Part shown: piece by piece, positions 1-6,663 of the stretch
How the letters are laid out: every line of letters starts with the position of its first letter
How positions within the stretch are numbered: the first letter of the stretch is position 1
Origin: Chitinophagaceae bacterium
GTDB taxonomy: Bacteria > Bacteroidota > Bacteroidia > Chitinophagales > Chitinophagaceae
Direction: 5' to 3'
Assembly (NCBI GenBank): GCA_016721085.1
Contig: JADKJI010000060.1
Location: 1 to 6,922 of the forward strand
DNA: 6,922 nt
Notes under the pieces: model-generated
What the model was told of the DNA's origin: nothing
Database searches by the model: none
What the model saw: the letters and a program-made list of their open reading frames with translations, nothing else
Made by a program: the position numbers and the translations under genes

Positions 1-40
1 TAGTTGTCTTGCCTACCCGGATTTTTTTTTAAATTTTAGT
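1..40 (+). other. AT-rich leader upstream of the toxin gene
   Basis: Short A/T-rich stretch with a run of nine T at 22-30 followed by AAATTTTAG just before the proposed ATG at 41. No Shine-Dalgarno-like purine block sits at normal spacing, which is common in Bacteroidota. Frame 2 is open through the whole stretch, so an upstream start outside the window cannot be excluded. I cannot assign a promoter with confidence. Confidence 0.35.
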
Positions 41-342
41 ATGCAAACTAATTATGACAAAAAGGGTATGGACTCATCATCATTTTAAAACCTGATGGCG
101 GAAAAACGAAACCTAATGCAATTGAGGTGCCCACTATTTCCTTGCCAAAAGGAGGAGGTGCAATAAAAGGGATTGATGAAAAGTTTTCAGTAAATACTAT
201 AAACGGAACCGCCTCCATTTCTATCCCTCTTCCATTCTCACCTGCAAGGGGTGCTACCCCATCTTTAAGCCTTTCCTATAATTCAGGAGCCGGAAATGGA
301 ATATTCGGGCTTGGTTTGGAATTTAAATGTATCATCAATTAA
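41..342 (+). CDS. N-terminal fragment, SpvB/TcaC N-terminal domain
   Basis: This is the first piece of the broken toxin gene. ATG at 41 (frame 2) reads MQTNYDKKGMDSSSF and hits TAA at 86-88. Adding one T to the T run at 83-86 joins it to frame 1, which continues LKPDGGKTKPNAIEVP and then the family hallmark PTISLPKGGGAIKGIDEKF. A GTG at 127 is a formal start in frame 1 but would cut into the conserved block. SLSYNSGAGNGIFGLG at 268-315 is the typical SpvB motif just before the conserved Trp. One extra T at 315-317 then shifts the frame: TGG at 317-319 supplies the expected Trp in frame 2, and frame 1 ends at TAA 340-342. The start is hydrophilic, without a Sec signal. The start choice is moderately sure, the domain call strong. 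Confidence 0.82.
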
Positions 343-1652
343 ACGAAAACTGATAAAGGGTTACCGCAATATTTAGATGCGATAGATTCAGATACTTTAT
401 TTTCTGATGCAGAGGACTTAGTAGCTGAGTTTAAAAAAAATATTGATGGCAGTTTTATACTAGATCCGAAGAATGAATTTGTTGTCAATGAAAGGGATTC
501 ATCTGATGGATTGTTTACAATCAGATATTATAAACCAAGAATTGAAGGCCTGTTTGCACGTATTGAACGCTGGACTGAAAAATATCGGAAGAATAAAATG
601 GCGTGTTATTACCAAGGAAAATACCACTACCCTTTTTGGCTGGACTGATAATTCAATTATTTCAGATCCAAATGACTCTTTAAAATATATGAATGGCTTC
701 AGAATTCATTTTTGATGATAAAGGAATTGCTCACAATATATTTACAAGAAGGAAGACGAAGTGAGTGTCAACGATAGATTTCTTCACTTATAGAAATCGA
801 CTAAATAATGGTTTAGTCACCTATACCAATCTCTATATAAGTAAACTTCTTTACGGTAATAAAACACCCTATAAACAATTTGGAGACGAACTCCAATTGA
901 AGGAGATTATTTGTTTCAAACAGAATTTGATTATGGAACACTTTAGAAGAAGACTCTATTGATACTATCAATAAGTGGAGCCATCGTGCAGATCTACTTT
1001 CAGAATACAAATCAGGATTTGAAATAAGAACTACCCGTTTATGCAAACGAGTTTTATTATTTCACATTTTGAAGAACTAGCTTTAAAACTGGATAAATCA
1101 GATAAAAAACACTAGTCAAATCCGTAAATTTTGAATACGACACTGCAAAGGAAGAAGACTTTTTACCTTTCTAAAAAAGTTCTACTAGTTATGGTTATAT
1201 TAAAAACCAGACGGTAATTACAACTTCAACAAACTCCCTCCTATGGAGTTTGTATATCAAAAAACATGAATGGAGTAAAGATGTAAAGACTATTTCCTCT
1301 GACAATTTTGTTCATTCACCAACAGGTTTAGATGAAAATCAATTCAATTTATTGATTTATATAACGAAGGATTGTCTGGCATCCTCACTGAACAGGCAAA
1401 TGGTTGGTATTATAAACACAATTTAGGAGATGGAAAGTTTGATAATGTAAACTTGTTACCCCAAACCATCATTTAGTGGAATGGGCAATCAAATGCAATT
1501 AGTTGATCTGGATGCCGATGGTGGAAAGCAATTAGCAAACCTTAAAACTGAACCCAAAGGATATTTTGAATTAAGTGATGAAAACCTTTGGTTAAACCAC
1601 AAATGTTTTGAGTCTCTTCCAAATTTCAATTTAGGCGATCCCAATATCCGGA
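343..1652 (+). pseudogene. Shattered middle of the SpvB/TcaC domain, about 17 frame changes
   Basis: No single frame is open for long here, but the three frames stitched together give a continuous SpvB-type sequence. The path is frame 1 at 349-579, 2 at 581-687, 1 at 688-710, 3 at 714-740, 2 at 743-787, 3 at 789-890, 2 at 893-943, 1 at 946-1065, 3 at 1065-1106, 2 at 1109-1162, 1 at 1165-1179, 2 at 1181-1207, 1 at 1207-1263, 2 at 1265-1348, 1 at 1351-1455, 2 at 1457-1651. Recognisable blocks are TDKGLPQYLDAIDSDT, YKPRIEGLFARIERW, WRVITKENTTTLFGWT, NGLVTYTNLYISKLLYGN, and RADLLSEYKSGFEIRTTR. Most breaks lie in runs of A or T and fit one missing or one extra base. The short open frames here are pieces of this gene and not separate proteins. 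Confidence 0.85.
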
Positions 1653-2177
1653 ATGATTGACTTAACTGGAGATGGAAAAGCGGACCTGTTAATAACAGAA
1701 GACAATGCTTTTTTTGCTATGAATCAACAGGTAGAAAAGGGATTTGTTGATTCTTACAAAACCGAAAAGGCATTTGAAGAAGAAGCAGGACCTCATGTAA
1801 TTTTTTCAAATCCGGACCAGTCCATTTTTCTTGCAGATATGAATGGGGATGGCATGACCGATATCGTTCGAATGCGTAATGGGGAAGTATGTTATTGGCC
1901 AAATATGGGTTATGGAAAATTCGGTGGCAAGATTGGAATGGATAACGCCCCAATATTTGACCACCCGGATTCTTTTAATCCTTCTTATATCAGGCTTGCA
2001 GATATTGATGGATCCGGCACAACAGATATTATATACTTAGGAAAAAACAAATTTAGCTGTTGGAAAAACCTAAGTGGCAATCTTTTAGTAAAGCCCATCA
2101 GAAATAGAATCATTTCCGGAAATACATTCCCATTCAAAATAACGGTTACTGATCTACTGGGAAATGGGGTTGCCTGT
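1505..2177 (+). repeat. FG-GAP/VCBS-type Asp-rich repeats (five copies)
   Basis: Five DxxxDG- or DxxGxG-like motifs encode likely calcium-binding loops of a beta-propeller-type region: DLDADGG at 1505-1525 (frame 2), DLTGDGKAD at 1659-1685, DMNGDGMTD at 1836-1862, DIDGSGTTD at 2001-2027 and the degenerate DLLGNGVAC at 2151-2177 (all frame 3). The motif pattern is seen directly. Calcium binding is an inference from the family, and the last copy lacks the final Asp. Confidence 0.78.
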
Positions 2178-2942
2178 ATTGTCTGGTCAAGTCTTTTGTC
2201 GAAAGATGCCAGTAGTCCTATAAAATACATTGACTTAATGAACAGTAAGAAACCGCATATCATGGTTTCTTATAAAAACAATTTAGGCAAAGAAGTAACG
2301 TTCGAATATACTCCATCCACCAAGTTTTATATTGAGGATAAACTGGCAGGAAAACCATGGGTAACGAAACTTCATTTCCCCGTTCACTGTATTTCAAAGA
2401 CTATTACTGAAGACAAGATATCAGGCTATAGGTTTGTTAACGAATATAAGTATCATCATGGATATTACGATCATGCTGAAAGAGAATTCAGGGGGTTTGG
2501 TATGGTGGAACAAGTAGATACTGAAACCTTTGAGCATTGGGAAAAAGGTAATGCTTCAAATATTGTAGAGAATTCTTTAGATCAGGAACCAGTTGTATCA
2601 AAAACCTGGAGCCATATAGGAGCATTTCTTCAAAAGGATAAAATCCTGAGTCAATTTGCTAATGAATATTGGTTTGAAGAAATGAATAAGCAAGGGTTTT
2701 CCGTGCCCCATCATGAGTTATCGCTACCAGATGCTATACTAATTGCTGCCCCGGGGATTGATTCTGCAATTCTGAATACTCTTTCAACGCAGGAATGGCG
2801 CGAAGCATTTAGAGCATGCAAAGGAATGGTGCTTCGTACTGAAGTTTTGCAAAAGATGCCGTTAAAAATGGGAATTCTAATGAAGCGAAAAAAGGAACTC
2901 ACACCTTTCTCAGTTGCAACGCATAATTGTATTATTAATTAA
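1653..2942 (+). CDS. Fragment: FG-GAP repeats and TcdB middle region
   Basis: Longest clean piece, in frame 3; its first ATG is internal to the gene. It continues from frame 2 through an extra A in CGGAATGA. It carries Asp-rich FG-GAP/VCBS-type motifs, then GEVCYWPNMGYGKFG and the YIRLADIDGSGTTDIIYL block typical of the TcdB middle-N domain. NGVACIVWSS and KYIDLM follow, then EYKYHHGYYDHAEREFRGFG, the hallmark of the middle-C region, and EWREAFRACKGMVLRTEV. A hidden double frameshift lies at 2851-2895: frame 2 there reads DAVKNGNSNEAKK, which suits the family better than the written frame 3. Frame 3 ends at TAA 2940-2942, where similarity moves to frame 2. The role is the structural shell of the TcB half, inferred from the family. 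Confidence 0.88.
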   Translation: MIDLTGDGKADLLITEDNAFFAMNQQVEKGFVDSYKTEKAFEEEAGPHVIFSNPDQSIFLADMNGDGMTDIVRMRNGEVCYWPNMGYGKFGGKIGMDNAPIFDHPDSFNPSYIRLADIDGSGTTDIIYLGKNKFSCWKNLSGNLLVKPIRNRIISGNTFPFKITVTDLLGNGVACIVWSSLLSKDASSPIKYIDLMNSKKPHIMVSYKNNLGKEVTFEYTPSTKFYIEDKLAGKPWVTKLHFPVHCISKTITEDKISGYRFVNEYKYHHGYYDHAEREFRGFGMVEQVDTETFEHWEKGNASNIVENSLDQEPVVSKTWSHIGAFLQKDKILSQFANEYWFEEMNKQGFSVPHHELSLPDAILIAAPGIDSAILNTLSTQEWREAFRACKGMVLRTEVLQKMPLKMGILMKRKKELTPFSVATHNCIIN

Positions 2943-2947
2943 TCTAG

Positions 2948-3496
2948 CCCAAAGGACAAAACAAACATGCTGTATTTATAGTGAAAGAATCCGAATCCAT
3001 TACCTACAGCTATGAAAGAAATGCAGAAGATCCCAGAGTAGCCCATAGTCTGAATTTAAAATTGGATGAATATGGGAATGTGCTCGAATCAGCTTCTGTT
3101 GTATATCCAAGATTAACAACCGATGCATCACTCCCAATAGAAACACAACTTGCCCAGAACAAGACAGTAATCATTTTTACACAAAATCAATTCACCAATG
3201 ATGTACTTGCTGATTTTGCATATCGATTGAGGCTGCCTTCAGAAACTAAAACCTTTGAATTAAAAGGTGTTGTAAAATCCAATACCTATTACACTCCAAT
3301 TGATTTTGAAGATATTCTTTCAGATATAAAATCTGACACAGTTCTTTATCACGAAACAGATAAAAACCTTATATCCGGAAAAGCACAAAAAGGCTGCTTG
3401 AGCAAGCCAGATCCCTTTACTATAGTAATAATAACAAACCCATTAGGCCTACATCAATTAGAGTCTTTGGCACTTTTTTCGAAAGTTATCAGTTAG
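2948..3496 (+). CDS. Fragment: TcdB middle-C region continuation
   Basis: Frame 2 piece that resumes after the break at 2928-2948. It starts PKGQNKHAVFIVKESESI, then SYERNAEDPRVAHSLNL and DEYGNVLESASVVYPR, all standard TcdB/TcaC blocks. The GTG at 2981 is an internal codon. One missing A near 3389 moves the true frame to frame 1 (RLLEQARSLYYSNN, 3391-3432), then back to frame 2 (NPLGLHQLESLALF), and a missing T in the T run at 3474-3479 returns it to frame 1 (FESYQLAYTPEL). The last 35 or so residues of the written frame are therefore partly out of frame. TAG at 2945-2947, just upstream in this frame, is the only candidate nonsense substitution in the gene (CAG or CAA would be expected). Confidence 0.83.
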   Translation, partial: PKGQNKHAVFIVKESESITYSYERNAEDPRVAHSLNLKLDEYGNVLESASVVYPRLTTDASLPIETQLAQNKTVIIFTQNQFTNDVLADFAYRLRLPSETKTFELKGVVKSNTYYTPIDFEDILSDIKSDTVLYHETDKNLISGKAQKGCLSKPDPFTIVIITNPLGLHQLESLALFSKVIS

Positions 3497-4530
3497 CCTA
3501 TACCCCAGAATTGGTAGCCGATATCTTGGATCAAAAAGTTAACTCAGAGATACTATTGGAAGGAAAATATACCAATATTGATGAAGATAACAACTGGTGG
3601 ATTCGTTCAGGCACCACACAATTTAAAACTGTAAATGAAAATAATACCGCTGCCCAAAACCGATTTTATTTACCTATTTCATATACTGACCCGTATGGTG
3701 CTATTACCAAAGTAAAGTACTACAGTAACTACTTTCTATTTATTGATGAAAATGAAGATGCTTTAGGAAATATATCAGGTGTAATAAGTTTTAATTTTCG
3801 AACCCTGTCCCCAAAAATGATGAAAGACATCAATGGAAATTTTTCCGAAGTCATTTGTGATGAATTGGGGTTCGTAAAAGCAGTTGCTGTTATGGGCAAA
3901 GGAAGTGAAGCGGATGAGCTTACCGGCCTGTCAGAAATAACTGACACCACAGAGTTGGCAGACATTCTGGATTTCTTTGATACATCCGACTCTGTTCAAC
4001 TAACCAAAAAAGGCAAGAATCTTTTGGGCAGAGCCTCTTCACGATTTGTCTATAACTTTGAAGCATTTACTACATCTGGAAAACCTGCAGTAATTGCTGC
4101 CATAACAAGGGAGCAGCATTTTCATGAACTACCAGATTCACCGGTTCAAATAAGTTTAGAGTATTCAAATGGCATAGGCGAAGTTCTTATGAAAAAAGCA
4201 CAGGCTGAACCAGGGAGAGCCAAACAAATTCTTATCAACTCAGACCTAACTGTCACTGTTTCTGAAATTAATACAGATACGCTTTCACCAAAACAACTCC
4301 GTTGGATAGGAAATGGGAGAACCATCAGGAACAATAAAGGCAAGCCAGTTAAACAATATGAACCTTATTTCTCCCTTACTCCCCACTTTGATGATTACAA
4401 AGAATTGGTAGAAACCGGTGTAACCCCCATCTTATATTATGATGCGGCAGGTCGACTTACAAAAACAGATATGCCTGATGGAACTTTTTCCAAAGTAGAA
4501 TTTGGATTCCTGGAAACAAATTATTTATGA
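3481..4530 (+). CDS. Fragment: TcdB-type middle region leading into the first YD repeat
   Basis: Clean frame 1 piece, about a kilobase without a break. It begins ESYQLAYTPELV and carries NNWWIRSGTTQF, the block FYLPISYTDPYG, EDALGNISGVISFNFRTLSP, AVAVMGKGSEADEL, REQHFHELPDSPVQISLEYS, LRWIGNGRTIRNNKGKPVK and ETGVTPILYYDAAGR, then MPDGTFSKVEF. These are linker and shell segments conserved across TcB-type proteins. An ATG-like or TTG start inside it would be artificial. One extra G at 4504-4506 shifts the frame: frame 2 gives the expected DSWKQIIYDANDTV, while frame 1 ends at TGA 4528-4530. Confidence 0.88.
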   Translation, partial: ESYQLAYTPELVADILDQKVNSEILLEGKYTNIDEDNNWWIRSGTTQFKTVNENNTAAQNRFYLPISYTDPYGAITKVKYYSNYFLFIDENEDALGNISGVISFNFRTLSPKMMKDINGNFSEVICDELGFVKAVAVMGKGSEADELTGLSEITDTTELADILDFFDTSDSVQLTKKGKNLLGRASSRFVYNFEAFTTSGKPAVIAAITREQHFHELPDSPVQISLEYSNGIGEVLMKKAQAEPGRAKQILINSDLTVTVSEINTDTLSPKQLRWIGNGRTIRNNKGKPVKQYEPYFSLTPHFDDYKELVETGVTPILYYDAAGRLTKTDMPDGTFSKVEFGFLETNYL

Positions 4531-5074
4531 CGCCAACGATACCGTTTTACAGTCTTCCTGGTACATAAATCGCAGTAATAATTTGATAGATGTGAAACTT
4601 ATTGCTGATGGCAAAGACCCGATAAAAGAAAAAATTGCAGCGGAGAAAGCTGCCAAACATGCCAATACACCTAATACAATGCATTTCGACACTTTGGGTC
4701 GTGCAATTTTATCTATCGAGAACAATCGGAATGCTACAAACGACACTGATGAATTTTATCAGATCAAAACAAAACTAGATACAGAAGGAAATCTTCGTAG
4801 TGTAACCGATGCCCGGGGCAATATAGTTATGCAATATAAATTTGATATGCTCGGAAATGTGGTACATCAAAACAGTATGGATGCCGGACAAAGATGGATA
4901 CTGATGAATATTCTTGGCAATCCCCTGCGCACATGGGATGAACGCAATCACGAATTTCAATATTTCTATGATACCGTACATCGCCCAATACATAGCAAAG
5001 TAATTGGTGGTGATGGAGATTTGCCTTTAGATAATATTTTTGACCGGATTGTATATGGAGAATCTCTCTTTTAA
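4502..5074 (+). CDS. Fragment: YD/RHS repeat region, first part
   Basis: Frame 2 piece that overlaps the end of the previous one only because of the frameshift; its apparent TTG start is internal. It reads DSWKQIIYDANDTVLQSSWY, then YD-type units: FDTLGRAILSIENN, LDTEGNLRSVTDARGN, YKFDMLGNVVHQNS, GNPLRTWDERNHEFQYFYD and RIVYGES. Such YD units build the beta-strand spiral of the RHS/TcC shell. A missing base near 5063-5066 ends the frame at TAA 5072-5074; similarity resumes in frame 1 with SLLTGRSNEVILQSKN. Confidence 0.86.
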   Translation: MDSWKQIIYDANDTVLQSSWYINRSNNLIDVKLIADGKDPIKEKIAAEKAAKHANTPNTMHFDTLGRAILSIENNRNATNDTDEFYQIKTKLDTEGNLRSVTDARGNIVMQYKFDMLGNVVHQNSMDAGQRWILMNILGNPLRTWDERNHEFQYFYDTVHRPIHSKVIGGDGDLPLDNIFDRIVYGESLF

Positions 5075-5346
5075 CCGGACGAAGTAATGAAGTCATTTTG
5101 CAGTCAAAAAATATACTCGGGAAAACAATTCAACACTTTGATACAGGTGGTTTGGTAGAAACAGAAGAGTATGATTTCAACGGGCAACCCGTGCTACGAC
5201 AAGAAAGTTATTTAGTAAGTATAAAGAATTATAAATTGGACAGATGCAAATCTGTCCGGCAATCTTGAAGTGGGTGAATTTACATTCACTACAAAAACAG
5301 ATGCGTTGGGCAGAATAACCCAACAAACAGCTCCCCGATGGAAGTA
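5065..5346 (+). pseudogene. Broken link in the YD/RHS repeats, two frame pieces
   Basis: Frame 1 at 5065-5233 reads SLLTGRSNEVILQSKN, HFDTGGLVETEEYDFNGQPV and RQESYLV. Frame 2 at 5237-5335 reads WTDANLSGNLEVGEFTF and TKTDALGRITQQTA. An extra C in the CCCC run at 5333-5336 moves the path to frame 3 (DGSKITPSYNEAGG). Both pieces are typical YD/RHS units of the same gene, and neither has its own start. Confidence 0.82.
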
Positions 5347-6302
5347 AAATAACTCCCTCATACAATGAGGCAGGAGGGCTGTTAAATGGAGAAAATGTGT
5401 TGCATCCGGGGGATACTTTAGCCAAAGTTTATATCAAAGACATAGACTATAATGAAAAAGGCCAACGGAATAAAATTATTTATGGCAATGATGTCACCAC
5501 CCGATTTTATTATGATCCGGAGACTTTCCGCCTGAATAGGTTGGAAAGCAAAAGACAAAATGGAGATCCGCTGCAGGATTGGCATTATACATTTGACCCT
5601 GTTGGGAATGTTAGTCATATCGAAGATAAAAATATTCCGATTTCATTTTTTGACAATCAAAAGATAACAGGTATTTCAGAATATACATACGATGCGCTTT
5701 ACCGTTTAGTAGAAGCAACAGGCAGAAAACAATGGCTCTACCTCTTTCCTCTCAGGATAACTGGAATGACTCAGCTTATATCCAACAGCCAGACCCGCGA
5801 TCCTATGGCAATGAAAATGTACGCGGAAAGCTATCAATATGATAGTGTGGGTAATATAATACAAATGCGTCATCAGTCGGCTGGAAATAACTGGACGAGA
5901 GATTTTTCCTACCAGTTAAATAATAATCGGCTTATACAAACACAAATCGGAGATCAAATCTACCAGTACCCGCATCATGCAACGCACGGTTTTATAACAA
6001 TGCTGCCACATCTGGAAGACATGCAGTGGAACTTTCAGGAAAAACTATTCAAAACCATCAGGCAACGACGTACCGATGGAGGTACTGCCGAAACTACCTA
6101 TTATCAATATGATGGTGCTGGTCAGCGTATTCGTAAAATAACCGAGAACCAGGCAGCACCAGGTAATATACCTACTAAAAAAGAAGAACGTATCTATATC
6201 TCAGGATACGAACTATACAAAAAACATAGCAGCCCTGATGCCGGTTTAGAAAGGACAAGTCTCAGTTTAATGGACCAAGGGGCATCGCTTTGTTATGATT
6301 GA
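5337..6302 (+). CDS. Fragment: YD/RHS repeat region, second part
   Basis: Frame 3 piece; the GTG at 5397 is internal and the frame is already coding from 5337. YD-type units include DYNEKGQRNKIIYGN, RFYYDPETFRL, YTFDPVGNVSHIED, EYTYDALYRLVEATGR, SYQYDSVGNIIQMRHQ and YYQYDGAGQRIRKITEN, then KKEERIYISGYELYKK. A hidden frame detour lies at 5727-5798: NNGSTSF (frame 1) and DNWNDSAYIQQPDP (frame 2) fit the usual spacer between EATGR and the AMKMY block better than the written frame 3. One extra G in GGGG near 6279 ends the frame at TGA 6300-6302, while frame 1 continues GHRFVMIETRN. This part corresponds to the beginning of a TcC subunit. Confidence 0.87.
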   Translation, partial: DGSKITPSYNEAGGLLNGENVLHPGDTLAKVYIKDIDYNEKGQRNKIIYGNDVTTRFYYDPETFRLNRLESKRQNGDPLQDWHYTFDPVGNVSHIEDKNIPISFFDNQKITGISEYTYDALYRLVEATGRKQWLYLFPLRITGMTQLISNSQTRDPMAMKMYAESYQYDSVGNIIQMRHQSAGNNWTRDFSYQLNNNRLIQTQIGDQIYQYPHHATHGFITMLPHLEDMQWNFQEKLFKTIRQRRTDGGTAETTYYQYDGAGQRIRKITENQAAPGNIPTKKEERIYISGYELYKKHSSPDAGLERTSLSLMDQGASLCYD

Positions 6303-6579
6303 AACAAGGAATGGTATCGACGATGGAACTGAAAAACAGTTGGTACGATATCAATTGCATAACCATCTTGGTTCTTCGAGCATTGAATTAAATGAAGTTG
6401 CATTTGTGATTTCATATGAAGAGTATCATCCTTTTGGGACTACAGCATATCAGACAAAAAATGCAAGTATAAAATCCGCCTCTAAAAGATACCGCTTCAC
6501 CGGAATGGAGCGGGATGAAGAAACCAGCTTGGAATATCATAGTGCGGTATTATTTTGCCTTGGTTGGGTAGATGGTTAA
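6280..6579 (+). CDS. Fragment: RHS-associated core domain
   Basis: Frame 1 piece; the ATG at 6295 is internal and coding sense starts at GHRF, 6280. It shows RYQLHNHLGSSSIELNE, ISYEEYHPFGTTAY, and KRYRFTGMERDEETSLEYHS, a variant of the usual RHS core signature (commonly GKERDEETGLYYYGARYY). Two breaks at 6545-6557 then shift the frame through frame 2 (YY) to frame 3 (LPWLGRWLSGDPIG). The written tail VLFCLGWVDG is therefore out of frame. In the family this core precedes a self-cleavage site and a variable toxic end. Confidence 0.9.
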   Translation, partial: GHRFVMIETRNGIDDGTEKQLVRYQLHNHLGSSSIELNEVAFVISYEEYHPFGTTAYQTKNASIKSASKRYRFTGMERDEETSLEYHSAVLFCLGWVDG

Positions 6580-6663
6580 GTGGGGATCCGATAGGGGATT
6601 AAATCCGATGTAAATATTATAAATACGCTTCCAATCATCCAATAAACTATAGACACAAACGGA
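6547..6663 (+). pseudogene. Broken end of the RHS core with DPIG and DTNG motifs
   Basis: Reading frame 2 at 6548-6553, frame 3 at 6555-6596, frame 1 at 6598-6615, frame 3 at 6618-6650 and frame 1 from 6652 gives RYY, LPWLGRWLSGDPIG, IKSDVN, YKYASNHPINY and DTNG. This matches the end of the RHS core, where conserved Asp residues of DPxG-type motifs take part in self-cleavage in characterised TcC proteins. Here the second motif is DTNG instead of the common DPxG, a difference that could be real or an error. Five breaks fall within about 110 bases. Confidence 0.8.

Larger units (their letters stand above)
4435..6162 (+). repeat. YD/RHS-type peptide repeats
   Basis: At least ten units with the pattern YD-x-x-G-R/N or FD-x-x-G-N, spread over three frames: YYDAAGR at 4435, FDTLGR, LDTEGN, FDMLGN, YDFNGQ, TDALGR, DYNEKGQ, FDPVGN, YDALYR, YDSVGN, YDGAGQ. 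They diverge at DNA level, so they are protein repeats and not recent tandem duplications. In known TcB/TcC structures these repeats spiral into a hollow shell. Confidence 0.85.

Noticed and set aside
15..31. Rho-independent terminator of an upstream gene (T run after CCCGG)
   Set aside because: The left arm of a hairpin is not in the window, and frame 2 is open across it; not enough to call.
1..40. Bacteroidota promoter with TAnnTTTG-like element (TAAATTTT at 30-37)
   Set aside because: Last base does not match, distance to ATG 41 is too short, and no clear -33 TTTG is present at proper spacing.
473..962. Two small proteins (473-715 and 765-962) as independent genes
   Set aside because: Their residues continue the SpvB domain from neighbouring frames; their starts are internal and have no upstream signals.
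813..1046. Minus-strand open frame, and the other minus-strand frames across the window
   Set aside because: They lie opposite coding sequence with family similarity on the plus strand and show no recognisable protein features of their own.
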